The notes: a model not told the origin generated them from the letters alone. Shown: positions 15,154 to 24,766, counted from the first letter of the stretch. The stretch: 33,919 nt of DNA from a bacterium 1XD21-70 (GCA_003669055.1 RAYB01000044.1:1-33919), one strand, 5' to 3'. Numbers and translations are program-made.

Positions 15154-17433
15154 ATGGCGAAAGAACATACGGATAGGAAAATGAATATTGAGCTGGAGAC
15201 CCCCGCGGATTTTACCAGTCCGGAGGAACTTTATCAGAAGCTGATCCGCACCATCCGGAAGTACCATCCGTCGGATGATATTTCCATGATTGAAAAAGCA
15301 TACCGGATAGCTCGGGATGCCCATAAAGACCAGAAGCGCAAATCAGGGGAGCCCTATATCATCCACCCTCTTTGCGTGGCGATCATTCTGGCAGATCTGG
15401 AGATGGATAAGGAGACGATAGCTTCCGGCCTTCTGCATGACGTGGTGGAGGATACGGTCATGACCTTGGAGGACATGACGCGGGAGTTCGGCTCAGAGGT
15501 GGCATTCTTGGTGGACGGGGTAACCAAGCTGACTCAGCTGTCCTGGGATAAGGATAAGGTGGAGATCCAGGCGGAGAACCTGCGCAAGATGTTTTTGGCG
15601 ATGGCCAGGGATATCCGGGTGATCATTATCAAGCTGGCCGACCGGCTGCACAATATGCGTACCGGGCAGTTTTGGAAACCGGAAAAGCAGAAGGAGAAGG
15701 CGCGGGAGACCTTGGAGATCTACGCTCCGATTGCGGACCGGCTGGGCATTTCCCGGATTAAGACGGAATTGGATGACCTGTCCTTACGTTTTTTGAAGCC
15801 TGAGGTCTACCAGGAACTGGTAGAGAAGGTGAACCTGCGCAAGGATGCCAGGGAACGCTTCGTCCGTGAGATTGTGGATGATGTGAGGAACCACATGATG
15901 GAGGCAGATATCACTGCCAGTGTGGACGGGCGGGTGAAGCATTTTTTCAGCATCTATAAGAAGATGGTGAACCAGGATAAGACCCTGGACCAGATCTATG
16001 ACCTGTTCGCCGTGCGGATTATCGTGGAGACGGTCAAGGACTGTTATGCGGCCCTGGGGGTGATCCACGAACTGTATAAGCCGATCCCGGGGCGTTTTAA
16101 GGATTATATTGCCATGCCCAAGCCGAATATGTACCAGTCCCTGCACACGACCTTGATCGGCAGCACCGGCCAGCCTTTTGAGATCCAGATCCGCACTTTT
16201 GAGATGCACCGGACGGCAGAGTACGGCATTGCCGCCCACTGGAAGTACAAGGAAAGCGGCAGCGGCAAGATTGCGGCCGGCGATGAGGAAGCCAAGATGA
16301 GCTGGCTGCGCCAGATACTGGAATGGCAGCGGGATACGGATGACTCCAGGGAGTTTTTAAGCCTGGTGAAAGGGGATCTCGACCTGTTTTCCGACAATGT
16401 GTATTGTTTTACCCCGTCGGGGGATGTGAAGAATTTGCCCAGCGGCTCCACCCCTATTGATTTTGCCTATGCCATCCACAGCGCAGTGGGGAATAAGATG
16501 GTAGGGGCCAGGGTGAACGGGAAGCTGGTCAATATCGATTATGTGATCCAGAATGGGGATCAGATTGAGGTCATCACCTCCCAGAATTCCAAAGGCCCCA
16601 GCCGCGACTGGCTGTCCCTGGTTAAGAGCACCCAGGCGAGGAATAAGATTAACCAGTGGTTTAAGACGGAACTGAAGGAAGACAATATCCTAAAAGGGAA
16701 GGAAATGATCGACCGGTACTGCAAGGCCAAGGGGATTGTCTTTCCGGAACTGAACAAATCGGAGTTCCAGGAAAAGGTCATGGCCCGCTATGCATTTAAG
16801 GACTGGGATTCCGTGCTGGCTTCCATCGGCCATGGGGGGCTTAAGGAAGGCCAGGTCATCAATAAGATGATCGAGGAGCGCAACAAGAAGCTTAAGAATG
16901 AAGTTACGGATAAGAATATCCTGGATGGCCTAAGCGATATCAGCACCAAGGTGCCGATATCAAAAAAGTCCAACGGGATTGTGGTAAAGGGCATCCACGA
17001 TGTGGCGGTACGCTTTTCGCGCTGCTGCAGCCCGGTGCCAGGAGATGAGATAGTGGGCTTTGTCACCCGGGGGCGCGGAGTGTCAATCCACCGGACAGAC
17101 TGCATCAATGTGATTAACCTGCCAGAGGACGAACGGGTGAGGCTGATAGATGCGGAATGGCAGCAGGCAGAGGGCAGTGACGGCAACAGGGAGAGGTATT
17201 CGACGGAGATCCAGATCTATGCAAATAACAGGATCGGGATTTTCGTAGATATTTCCAAGGTGTTTACGGAAAAGCAGATTGATATTACTTCGATTAATGT
17301 GCGCACCAGCAAGCAGGGGAAGGCGACGATCATCATGACCTTTGATATCCATGGGAAGGATGAACTGAACCGGTTGACAGATAAGATAAGGCAGGTAGAG
17401 GGAGTGCTGGATATTGAGCGGACGGCAGGGTAA
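15154..17433 (+). CDS. relA: Bifunctional (p)ppGpp synthetase/hydrolase of the RelA/SpoT family
   Basis: The 759-residue protein (from ATG 15154) has the HD hydrolase domain with HDVVEDT, the synthetase domain (YDLFAVRIIVE, GRFKDYIAMPKPNMYQSLHTT), a TGS domain (CFTPSGDVKNLPSGSTPIDFAYA) and a C-terminal ACT domain. Both catalytic domains look intact, so it should make and degrade the stringent-response alarmone, as is usual for the single long Rel of Firmicutes. Start 15154 is preferred because the promoter at 15085-15113 excludes the longer forms and AAAAGGTGG lies just upstream; ATG 15181 is a second possibility. The gene is followed closely by the metallo-hydrolase and hemZ, the usual clostridial order. 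Confidence 0.95.
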   Translation: MAKEHTDRKMNIELETPADFTSPEELYQKLIRTIRKYHPSDDISMIEKAYRIARDAHKDQKRKSGEPYIIHPLCVAIILADLEMDKETIASGLLHDVVEDTVMTLEDMTREFGSEVAFLVDGVTKLTQLSWDKDKVEIQAENLRKMFLAMARDIRVIIIKLADRLHNMRTGQFWKPEKQKEKARETLEIYAPIADRLGISRIKTELDDLSLRFLKPEVYQELVEKVNLRKDARERFVREIVDDVRNHMMEADITASVDGRVKHFFSIYKKMVNQDKTLDQIYDLFAVRIIVETVKDCYAALGVIHELYKPIPGRFKDYIAMPKPNMYQSLHTTLIGSTGQPFEIQIRTFEMHRTAEYGIAAHWKYKESGSGKIAAGDEEAKMSWLRQILEWQRDTDDSREFLSLVKGDLDLFSDNVYCFTPSGDVKNLPSGSTPIDFAYAIHSAVGNKMVGARVNGKLVNIDYVIQNGDQIEVITSQNSKGPSRDWLSLVKSTQARNKINQWFKTELKEDNILKGKEMIDRYCKAKGIVFPELNKSEFQEKVMARYAFKDWDSVLASIGHGGLKEGQVINKMIEERNKKLKNEVTDKNILDGLSDISTKVPISKKSNGIVVKGIHDVAVRFSRCCSPVPGDEIVGFVTRGRGVSIHRTDCINVINLPEDERVRLIDAEWQQAEGSDGNRERYSTEIQIYANNRIGIFVDISKVFTEKQIDITSINVRTSKQGKATIIMTFDIHGKDELNRLTDKIRQVEGVLDIERTAG

Positions 17434-17441
17434 CGGCCGGG

Positions 17442-17472
17442 AGCGCGTCCAGCGCTTTTCTCTTTTTATTTT
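17442..17472 (+). terminator. Weak terminator after relA
   Basis: AGCGC (17442-17446) pairs with GCGCT (17452-17456), followed by a T-rich tail. The short stem suggests partial read-through into the metallo-hydrolase gene. Confidence 0.5.
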
Positions 17473-17488
17473 ATAGGAAGAGATCAGG

Positions 17489-18148
17489 ATGGAGGAGAAA
17501 ATGAGTGATTTGAGGATTCAAACATATGTTCTTGGCGGTGTCAGCACGAACTGCTATCTGATGTTCCATAATAAGACCAGGCAGGCGGTGGTGGTGGACC
17601 CGGCGGACAACGGGGCTTATGTGCTGAACAAATGCCGGGAACTGGAGGTCACGCCTACGGCAATTCTGCTCACCCATGGGCATTTTGACCATATCATGGC
17701 AGTGGAGGACATTTGCCGGGCATTCCCTTGCCAGGTATATGCGGGGAGGGAGGAAAACCTGCTTTTGCAGGATCCGTCGATGAATTTAAGCGGGTCAATG
17801 GGCACGGAGCAGATAGGCATTGAGGCGGATGTGCTTGTCAGGGACGGGGAAGTGCTTTCCCTGATTGGGTTTGAGTGGAAGGTGTTAGAGACACCGGGGC
17901 ATACGGCTGGCTCCGTGTGCTACTACCTGGAATCGGAGAAGGTGCTGATCAGCGGCGACACTTTGTTTGCGGATTCCCTGGGGCGGACGGACCTGCCGAC
18001 TGGAGACAGCCGGGCGATTGTGCGTTCCATCACGGAAAAGCTGCTGACATTGCCGGAGGATACCATGGTTTACCCGGGGCATGGCGAGGTGACGACAATC
18101 GGGCATGAACAGCGGTATAACCCGGTAGCCGTGTACAGCAGGCATTAA
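17489..18148 (+). CDS. MBL-fold metallo-hydrolase (glyoxalase II-like)
   Basis: The 219-residue protein has the metallo-beta-lactamase metal-binding motif THGHFDH, then TPGHTAGSV, SGDTLFADSLGRTD and YPGHGE, matching the YcbL/glyoxalase II branch with two zinc or iron ions. It probably hydrolyses a thioester, but the natural substrate is unknown. It is placed between relA and hemZ as in many clostridia. The start may be ATG 17489 or ATG 17501; GGAGGAG at 17491-17497 would serve the second, giving a protein four residues shorter. Confidence 0.88.
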   Translation: MEEKMSDLRIQTYVLGGVSTNCYLMFHNKTRQAVVVDPADNGAYVLNKCRELEVTPTAILLTHGHFDHIMAVEDICRAFPCQVYAGREENLLLQDPSMNLSGSMGTEQIGIEADVLVRDGEVLSLIGFEWKVLETPGHTAGSVCYYLESEKVLISGDTLFADSLGRTDLPTGDSRAIVRSITEKLLTLPEDTMVYPGHGEVTTIGHEQRYNPVAVYSRH

Positions 18149-18261
18149 CCCGTGGGCGGGAAGCGAGGGCGTGCAGCTGGCAAGTACGAATTTTCTGGCA
18201 TACCCTTGCCCGTTTGGCGGCGGCCAGGAAAGAGAGAAAGGCAGGGCGGGAAAAGGGAGCC

Positions 18262-19776
18262 ATGATTGGAATAATTTTAAATGATAATGCGTATGAACAG
18301 GATATCCGGGAACTCTTGATGGCTTTTTTCCCGGGGAGGTCTTTTGTGCACGAGATGCTGCCGGGGCTGGAATTATGCCTGATCGGGGAAGTGGATGAGA
18401 ACCGCGAATGGTTCCGGATGCAGGTCGTGTTCTGGGGAGACTACTCACCGCTTGTCTGGGGCACGTCACCGGCAGAGCGGCAGGAACTGGATCATTTTGA
18501 CGAGCCGATCCGGGTGGATTATGACAACCGGACGGAGACGAAGAATAAGATCAAGAGGCGTCTGTATGTGACTTTGAAGGCACTGACCGGCAGGGGTCTG
18601 CCGTGGGGCTCCCTGACCGGGATCCGCCCTGCCAAGATAGCTCTTACCATGCTGGGGCAGGGCATAGGCCAAAAGGCGGTCTGTGACTATATGAAAGAGA
18701 CTTATTTTGCCAGTGACAGCAAGGCCAAGCTATGTGTGGAGATCGCGTCGAGGGAGCGGGAACTGCTGTCACAGCTGCCAAAAGGGTGCGGGGGGGATAG
18801 CTACAGCCTCTATGTCGGGATACCTTTCTGCCCGACCACGTGCCTGTACTGTTCTTTTACTTCCTATCCGATAGAAAAGTGGCAGGGGCGCGTGGACGAA
18901 TACCTGGATGCATTGTTCATGGAACTGGAATATGCGGCGGGGCAGGCCGGGAAACATCCGTCCTCTGTCTATGTAGGCGGGGGCACCCCGACATCACTGC
19001 CGGCAAATGCCTTGGAGCGGTTGCTGGAAAAGCTGACAGATACCTTCGGCTGTGCCGGAGCTGCCGAATTTACCGTGGAGGCCGGGCGGCCGGACAGCAT
19101 CACAGAGGAAAAGCTGGAGGTGCTGAAAAAATACGGGGTTACGCGCATCTCCATCAACCCCCAGACCATGAACCAGAAAACGCTTGACTTAATCGGGCGG
19201 AGGCATACGGTGGAGGACGTGAGGGACAGGTTTCTGACGGCACGCGGCATGGGCTTTGACAATATCAATATGGACCTGATTGTGGGCTTGCCGCAGGAGG
19301 AAGAGGATGACGTGCAAAGGACGATGGAGGAGATTAAGGCGCTAGGCCCGGACAGCCTGACCATCCATTCCCTGGCCATCAAACGGGCGGCGCGGCTGAA
19401 TACCATGAGGGAAGCCTATAAGGATTATAAGATCACCGGAACCCAGGAGATTATTGACATGGCGGCCCGCTATGCCCGGGAGATGGGGTTAGAGCCATAT
19501 TATCTCTACCGCCAGAAAAATATGGCCGGAAATTTTGAGAATGTGGGCTATGCCAGGCCGGGGAAAGCATGCATTTACAATGTCCTGATGATGGAGGAGC
19601 AGCAGACGATCATCGGCTGTGGCGCCGGGACGACGACCAAACGGGTCATCCCGGGGGAGAACCGGGTTGAGCGCGTGGAAACAGTGAAAAATGTGGAACA
19701 GTATATCGGGCGGATCGGTGAGATGATTGAGAGGAAGCGGGAATTGTTCTTTGCATTCCCGTTCTCTGCAACATAG
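18262..19776 (+). CDS. hemZ: Coproporphyrinogen III dehydrogenase-like radical SAM protein
   Basis: From ATG 18262 the protein has 504 residues. The radical SAM cluster motif CPTTCLYC is at about residues 190-197 (CX3CX2C), followed by the glycine-rich YVGGGTPTSLP SAM-binding segment and the HemN-type region IDMAARYAREMGLEPYYLYRQKNMAGNFENVGY. It is of the HemZ type, which has an extra N-terminal domain of about 150 residues compared with HemN. The enzyme family oxidatively decarboxylates coproporphyrinogen III, but in anaerobes without a full haem pathway the substrate is uncertain. The start is chosen because AAAAGGGAG (18251-18259) precedes it; a longer frame from 18214 has no such site. 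Confidence 0.9.
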   Translation: MIGIILNDNAYEQDIRELLMAFFPGRSFVHEMLPGLELCLIGEVDENREWFRMQVVFWGDYSPLVWGTSPAERQELDHFDEPIRVDYDNRTETKNKIKRRLYVTLKALTGRGLPWGSLTGIRPAKIALTMLGQGIGQKAVCDYMKETYFASDSKAKLCVEIASRERELLSQLPKGCGGDSYSLYVGIPFCPTTCLYCSFTSYPIEKWQGRVDEYLDALFMELEYAAGQAGKHPSSVYVGGGTPTSLPANALERLLEKLTDTFGCAGAAEFTVEAGRPDSITEEKLEVLKKYGVTRISINPQTMNQKTLDLIGRRHTVEDVRDRFLTARGMGFDNINMDLIVGLPQEEEDDVQRTMEEIKALGPDSLTIHSLAIKRAARLNTMREAYKDYKITGTQEIIDMAARYAREMGLEPYYLYRQKNMAGNFENVGYARPGKACIYNVLMMEEQQTIIGCGAGTTTKRVIPGENRVERVETVKNVEQYIGRIGEMIERKRELFFAFPFSAT

Positions 19777-19785
19777 TGTAAAAAA

Positions 19786-19808
19786 GCACAAAGAGGCCGT
19801 GTGCCTTT
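19786..19808 (+). terminator. Weak hairpin after hemZ
   Basis: GCACA (19786-19790) pairs with TGTGC (19800-19804), followed by CTTTTG. It is short and may only reduce read-through into the CapA-like gene. Confidence 0.35.
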
Positions 19809-19868
19809 TGCCCGCAGGGCAGGGGACGGCAATTTCTCAGGATGGGAGCAGGAAAGGAGCATATGGGT

Positions 19869-21071
19869 ATGAGAAGCCAAAAAGCGGCTGTTGCGGCAGG
19901 AGCCATAGCCATGGCGCTGCTGATTAGCGGGTACGGCCCGCATGACGCGGCGGGAGGGACGCCAAAGGAGGAAGGGAAAAAGGCCGTGATTTCCCTGGCA
20001 GGGGACTGTTCTTTGGGCAACCTTTCCATACATGGGTACGCAGGAACCTTCCGGGAGATGTATGACAGCCATGGGCCGGGGTATTTTTTTAAGAATGTCA
20101 AACCGATCTTTGAGGCGGATGACATGACCTTGGTAAATTTTGAAGGAGTCCTGACCAATTCCAACCATTTAGTCCCGAAGGCATTCAACATTAAGGGGAA
20201 GCCGGAATACATCGCAATCCTGCCGGAGGCGGACATTGAGGCCGTGACTTTTGGCAATAACCACCGGATTGATTACGGCGCCCAGGGGATCGCGGATACG
20301 CTGGCCGCCTTCGCCGGTATCGGCCTTCCCTACGCATGCAATGAGACCGTGGGGATCTACGAGACGGAGGCCGGGGTAAAAGTCGGATTTGTCTCGGTCA
20401 GCGTGGTAGATGACGGGAGAGGGGCTGAACCATACCTGCAGGAAGGAATCGCACATCTTAAGGAAGAAGCAGACGTGATCCTGGCCTGCTGCCATTGGGG
20501 GCCGGAGTCCGTCTATTACCCGGATGCATACCAGCGTGAACTCGGCCATAAATGCATCGATTGGGGAGCCGACCTGGTGGTTGGCTGCCATCCCCATGTG
20601 CTGCAGGGGATTGAAGCCTATAACGGCAAATATATCCTCTATAGCCTTGGGAACTTCTGCTTCGGTGCAAACCGCAATCCCAGGGACAAAGACACCATGA
20701 TTGCCCAGGTGGAATTCACCCTGGGGGAAGAAAACCAGAAAGAGGCAAAGCTAAGCGTGATTCCCTGCACCATCAGCTCGGTGATGCACCGCAACGATTA
20801 CTGCCCCACTCCGGCAGAGGGAGAGAAGCGTGCCGACATTATCCGGAAGCTGAACGTCTACAGCACCGGTTTTGGGGTGGTGGTCAAAGAAGACGGAACC
20901 GTCAGCATCCTGGGGGAAGAACCGGATGCTGGAGGTGAAGGCGGGGCAGATGCCGAAGGCGGGGCAGATACCGAAAACGGGGCAGATGCCGATAGCCAGG
21001 CATTAGACAGCAAAGAAGATGGGCGGTTTTCTGAAAGCCCGGTGATTACTGTGGGAGGGAGCGGCAGCTAG
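19869..21071 (+). CDS. CapA-family exported protein (poly-gamma-glutamate synthesis type) with Ala/Gly-rich repeats
   Basis: The protein of about 400 residues has a signal-like N-terminus (MRSQKAAVAAGAIAMALLISG) and a metallophosphatase-like PGA_cap domain: SLAGDCSLGN, VNFEGVLTN, FGNNHRIDYGAQG, CCHWGPESVYYP and VVGCHPHVLQG with YSLGNFCFG. Family members are linked to capsule poly-gamma-glutamate or to cell-surface hydrolysis. The residue where a lipobox cysteine would sit reads Tyr (LLISGYG), so it may be a secreted or membrane-anchored protein instead of a lipoprotein. The C-terminus has three 18-bp repeats (20937-20990). AAGGAG (19854-19859) sits 9 nt before ATG 19869 and only 3 nt before ATG 19863. 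Confidence 0.85.
   Translation: MRSQKAAVAAGAIAMALLISGYGPHDAAGGTPKEEGKKAVISLAGDCSLGNLSIHGYAGTFREMYDSHGPGYFFKNVKPIFEADDMTLVNFEGVLTNSNHLVPKAFNIKGKPEYIAILPEADIEAVTFGNNHRIDYGAQGIADTLAAFAGIGLPYACNETVGIYETEAGVKVGFVSVSVVDDGRGAEPYLQEGIAHLKEEADVILACCHWGPESVYYPDAYQRELGHKCIDWGADLVVGCHPHVLQGIEAYNGKYILYSLGNFCFGANRNPRDKDTMIAQVEFTLGEENQKEAKLSVIPCTISSVMHRNDYCPTPAEGEKRADIIRKLNVYSTGFGVVVKEDGTVSILGEEPDAGGEGGADAEGGADTENGADADSQALDSKEDGRFSESPVITVGGSGS
20937..20990 (+). repeat. Three 18-bp in-frame tandem repeats
   Basis: Units at 20937-20954, 20955-20972 and 20973-20990 differ by a few bases and encode EGGADA, EGGADT and ENGADA. The segment lies in the presumably unstructured tail of the CapA-like protein, and copy number could vary by slippage. 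Confidence 0.85.
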
Positions 21072-21103
21072 ATTGCGCATTTTGCCAAAACAGCAGAAAA
21101 CCA

Positions 21104-21132
21104 TTGATAATTACAGGTGGTAATAGTATAAT
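21104..21132 (+). promoter_or_regulatory. hisS-aspS promoter
   Basis: TTGATA (21104-21109), a 17-nt spacer and a perfect TATAAT (21127-21132) lie 43 nt before the hisS start. The leader is too short for a T-box riboswitch. Confidence 0.8.
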
Positions 21133-21174
21133 CGTAGGCATGAATGGAAGACTGAAGAAATCGGAGAGCAGATT

Positions 21175-22437
21175 ATGGCATTGAAGAAGAAGCCAGTGAC
21201 TGGCATGAGGGATATTTTGCCTGCGGAGATGCAGGTGAGGGAATATGTGATGAACCAGATCCGTGAGACATACCGGGGGTTTGGCTTTACCCAGATTGAG
21301 ACCCCGTGTGTGGAGCATATCGGGAACCTTACCAGCAAGCAGGGCGGGGATAATGAGAAGCTGATTTTTAAAATTTTAAAAAGGGGCGGGAAGCTGAAGC
21401 TGGAGACGGCAGAGAGTGAAGCTGACCTGGCAGAGGAAGGGCTGCGCTATGATTTGACGCTGCCGCTGGCCCGGTATTATTCCAACAATGAGGCACAGCT
21501 GCCGAGTCCGTTTAAGGCACTGCAGATGGGCAGTGTGTGGCGGGCAGACAAGCCGCAGGAGGGGAGGTTCCGCCAGTTTACCCAGTGTGATATTGATATT
21601 TTGGGGGATGCCAGTTCGATGGCAGAGATTGAACTGATCCTGGCGACGACCACGGCGCTGGGCAAGATCTGCCCGCAGAATGCATTTACGGTGAGGGTCA
21701 ATGACCGGGAGATCTTAAGAGGGATGGCGCTGTATTGCGGGTTTGAGGAGGATTCCCTGGATCAGGTATTCATTACCCTGGATAAGATGGACAAGATCGG
21801 CAAGGAGGGAGTGGGGGCTGAACTTTTAGAGGCCGGGCACAGCCCGGAAAGTGTTGCCCAATACACAAAACTGCTTACCGAGGCCGGGCATGATGCGGCA
21901 GGGGTACAAAAGCTGGGGGAGATTCTGGCGGATGTGCTGCCAAAAGAAGTGGCGGCTGGCCTGGCTTACATTATGGAGACGGTAAACGAACTGGCGCAGA
22001 CGGAGTTTTCCTTGTATTTTGACCCGACTCTGGTACGGGGGATGTCCTATTATACCGGTACGATCTTTGAAGTTTCCATGGAAGGCTTTGGCGGGTCTGT
22101 GGCCGGCGGCGGCAGATATGATAAGATGATCGGCAGGTTTACCGGGAAGGATGCCCCGGCGTGCGGATTTTCCATCGGATTTGAGCGGATAATCACGATC
22201 CTGATGGCTCAGGGGGGGAAAGTGCCGGGTGAAAGGCAAAAGAAGGCCTACCTGATAGAGAAAGGGATGGATAAAGCCCGTTTGAATGAGATTATGAGGC
22301 AGGCCATGGAGGAACGAAGCCAGGGTGTGCAGGTGCTGGTTTCCCAGATGAATAAAAATAAGAAGTTCCAGAAGGAGCAGCTGGGGAAGGAAGGCTATAC
22401 GGAGTTTGTGAATTTTTACCGGGAAGCGCTCAAATAG
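21175..22437 (+). CDS. hisS: Histidyl-tRNA synthetase
   Basis: The 420-residue class II synthetase shows motif 1 region residues at the start (MRDILPAEMQVREYV), motif 2 (WRADKPQEGRFRQFTQCDIDI), the histidine-specific LVRGMSYYTGTIFEV segment and motif 3 (ACGFSIGFERI), then the C-terminal anticodon-binding domain. Length is typical. It charges tRNA-His in the cytoplasm. It begins its own transcript and is followed 64 nt later by aspS, a common Firmicutes pair. Confidence 0.95.
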   Translation: MALKKKPVTGMRDILPAEMQVREYVMNQIRETYRGFGFTQIETPCVEHIGNLTSKQGGDNEKLIFKILKRGGKLKLETAESEADLAEEGLRYDLTLPLARYYSNNEAQLPSPFKALQMGSVWRADKPQEGRFRQFTQCDIDILGDASSMAEIELILATTTALGKICPQNAFTVRVNDREILRGMALYCGFEEDSLDQVFITLDKMDKIGKEGVGAELLEAGHSPESVAQYTKLLTEAGHDAAGVQKLGEILADVLPKEVAAGLAYIMETVNELAQTEFSLYFDPTLVRGMSYYTGTIFEVSMEGFGGSVAGGGRYDKMIGRFTGKDAPACGFSIGFERIITILMAQGGKVPGERQKKAYLIEKGMDKARLNEIMRQAMEERSQGVQVLVSQMNKNKKFQKEQLGKEGYTEFVNFYREALK

Positions 22438-22501
22438 CTGAGGGCAGCGGGAAGGACATTAAGTTTGCTGTAAGATAATTACTAGGAAAGAAGGGAACAT
22501 T

Positions 22502-24313
22502 ATGGCAGAGTCAATGCAGGGGCTGAAAAGATCCCACAGATGCACGGAAGTAGGCGCATCACAGATCGGGACAAACGTTACCGTCATGGGATGGGTGCAG
22601 AAGAGCAGGAATAAAGGCGGGATTATTTTTGTGGATCTGCGGGACAGGTCAGGGATTTTACAGATTATATTTGAGGAAAGCGACTGCGGGGCGGAGAGTT
22701 TCGCCAAGGCAGAAAAACTCCGCAGTGAGTTTGTCATTGCGGTTACGGGCAGGGTGGAGGCTCGTTCGGGAAATGAGAATAAGGACGTGGTCAACAAAAA
22801 CCTTGCCACAGGGGCGATTGAGGTGCGGGCGGAAAGCTTGAGGATTCTGTCCGAGTCAGAGACCCCTCCATTCCCCATTGAGGAAAATTCCAAGACTAAG
22901 GAGGAATTGCGGTTAAAGTACCGTTATCTGGACTTAAGAAGGCCGGACATCCAGCGGAACCTGATTTTGAGAAGCAATATCGCAATCCTGACGCGCCAGT
23001 TCTTGGCGGAGGAAGGGTTTCTGGAGATTGAGACCCCCACTATGATTAAGAGCACGCCGGAGGGGGCGAGGGATTACCTGGTTCCGAGCCGGGTCCATCC
23101 TGGAAGCTTTTATGCTTTGCCGCAGTCGCCGCAGATATTTAAGCAGCTTTTGATGTGTTCCGGATATGACCGCTATTTCCAGCTGGCCAGGTGTTACCGG
23201 GATGAGGATTTAAGGGCGGACCGCCAGCCGGAGTTCACCCAGATTGACATGGAATTGTCCTTTGTGGATGTGGATGATGTGCTGGATGTCAATGAGCGCC
23301 TGATGTACAAGCTTTTTAAAGAACTGCTGGGAGTGGAAATCCCGCAGCCGATCCCGCGTATGACCTGGCGGGAGGCGATGGACCGTTACGGCTCCGACAA
23401 GCCGGATCTGCGTTTTGGCATGGAACTGAAGGATGTGTCAGATGTGGTGAGGGATTGTGAGTTTGTGGTGTTTTTGGGTGCACTGGAAGCCGGAGGAACG
23501 GTCCGGGGGATCAATGCCGAGGGGCAGGGAGCCATGCCGCGCAAGAAGATCGACGCCCTGGTGGAATTTGCCAAGGGATTCGGGGCTAAGGGGCTGGCTT
23601 ACGTGGCGATCCAGCCGGACGGAAGCCTCAAATCTTCATTTGCCAAATTCATGACAGAAGCGCAGATGGATGCACTGGTAACTGCCATGGGAGGAAGGCC
23701 GGGAGACCTTTTGTTATTTGCGGCAGATAAAAACAAGGTAGTCTGGGACGTGCTTGGCAATTTGCGCCTGGAACTTGCCAGGCAGATGGATCTGCTGAAA
23801 AAAGATGACTTTAAATTCCTGTGGGTGACAGAGTTCCCGCTTTTGGAGTATTCGGAGGAACAGGGGAGGTTTGTGGCCACGCACCATCCCTTTACCATGC
23901 CTATGGAGGAGGACTGGCACCTGATTGACAGCGACCCGGGGGCAGTCCGCGCGAAAGCGTACGACATTGTGCTCAATGGCACGGAACTGGGCGGCGGTTC
24001 GGTTCGGATCCACCAGAATGATATCCAGAATAAGATGTTTGAGGTGCTTGGGTTTACTCCCGAACAGGCACAGGAACAGTTCGGGTTTTTGCTGACTGCG
24101 TTCAAATACGGAGTGCCGCCGCATGCAGGGCTGGCTTATGGCCTGGACCGTGTGGCGATGCTGATGGGCGGCTGTGACAGCATCCGTGAGGTGATCGCCT
24201 TCCCGAAGGTGAAGGATGCCTCCTGCCTGATGTGTGAGGCGCCCTCCCCGGTAGATATAAAACAGCTGGAAGAATTGGGCATTGAAGTCAGTGAGGCCGG
24301 AGAGGATGCGTGA
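22502..24313 (+). CDS. aspS: Aspartyl-tRNA synthetase (bacterial type)
   Basis: The 603-residue class II enzyme has an N-terminal OB-fold anticodon-binding domain (VMGWVQKSRNKGGIIFVDLRD), motif 2 region (CYRDEDLRADRQPEFTQID), the bacterial GAD insertion domain in the middle, and motif 3 (GLAYGLDRVAMLMGG) near the end. Length matches bacterial-type AspRS (about 590-600). It is probably co-transcribed with hisS, with AAGAAGGG before ATG 22502. Confidence 0.95.
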   Translation: MAESMQGLKRSHRCTEVGASQIGTNVTVMGWVQKSRNKGGIIFVDLRDRSGILQIIFEESDCGAESFAKAEKLRSEFVIAVTGRVEARSGNENKDVVNKNLATGAIEVRAESLRILSESETPPFPIEENSKTKEELRLKYRYLDLRRPDIQRNLILRSNIAILTRQFLAEEGFLEIETPTMIKSTPEGARDYLVPSRVHPGSFYALPQSPQIFKQLLMCSGYDRYFQLARCYRDEDLRADRQPEFTQIDMELSFVDVDDVLDVNERLMYKLFKELLGVEIPQPIPRMTWREAMDRYGSDKPDLRFGMELKDVSDVVRDCEFVVFLGALEAGGTVRGINAEGQGAMPRKKIDALVEFAKGFGAKGLAYVAIQPDGSLKSSFAKFMTEAQMDALVTAMGGRPGDLLLFAADKNKVVWDVLGNLRLELARQMDLLKKDDFKFLWVTEFPLLEYSEEQGRFVATHHPFTMPMEEDWHLIDSDPGAVRAKAYDIVLNGTELGGGSVRIHQNDIQNKMFEVLGFTPEQAQEQFGFLLTAFKYGVPPHAGLAYGLDRVAMLMGGCDSIREVIAFPKVKDASCLMCEAPSPVDIKQLEELGIEVSEAGEDA

Positions 24314-24457
24314 AGAACCAGTTCTTAAAGGGCAGGGAAGAGGCTTGGAAAGAGTTGGATTTTAAAGGGCAGAGGTGAGACCCGGGAAAAATCAGAACCT
24401 AAGTGCAGGGCGGAAGCCCGGAAAAAGAGAATAACGGGTAAAAGCAAAAAAATAACG

Positions 24458-24508
24458 AGCCCAGGATTTTGCCGGAACGACGGAAATCCTGGGCTTATAT
24501 TATATTTT
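24458..24508 (+). terminator. Terminator after aspS
   Basis: A perfect 12-bp stem (24458-24469 with 24484-24495) is followed by a T/A-rich tail. It closes the hisS-aspS transcript. The remaining gap up to 24,766 holds no gene that can be supported. Confidence 0.75.
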
Positions 24509-24565
24509 GGGGAGCCATGGTTCCTAAGTGCCGGTTCCAAGGCATTCTTCCCATAAAAGGGAGGA

Positions 24566-24593
24566 GCCGGCAACTACTGCGATAGCTGCCGGC
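24566..24593. other. Stand-alone hairpin in the aspS-ROK gap
   Basis: GCCGGCA (24566-24572) pairs with TGCCGGC (24587-24593), and an inner CTA/TAG extends the stem past one mismatch. No T run follows on the plus strand. It could terminate minus-strand read-through or be a leftover structured element; nothing more can be said. Confidence 0.4.
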
Positions 24594-24766
24594 GATTATG
24601 AAAAAAATTAATCTGAATGTCGTATTGAATCAATGTGTTGCTTTCTTTGATGATCTTAGTATACGTTGGAGATATGAAGGAAGTTTAGCTGAAATATAGA
24701 ATAACTGTGAACAATTGTAAACAAAGAATGAACGCATATGATTCTTAAAATAACAGTGAAACATCC

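Noticed and set aside
20937-20990. CRISPR-like array
   Set aside because: The units are directly adjacent without spacers and stay in frame within a coding sequence, so they are a protein repeat.
21072-21174. T-box riboswitch before hisS
   Set aside because: The gap is only about 100 nt, with a promoter in it, leaving a leader too short for a T-box and with no terminator stem.
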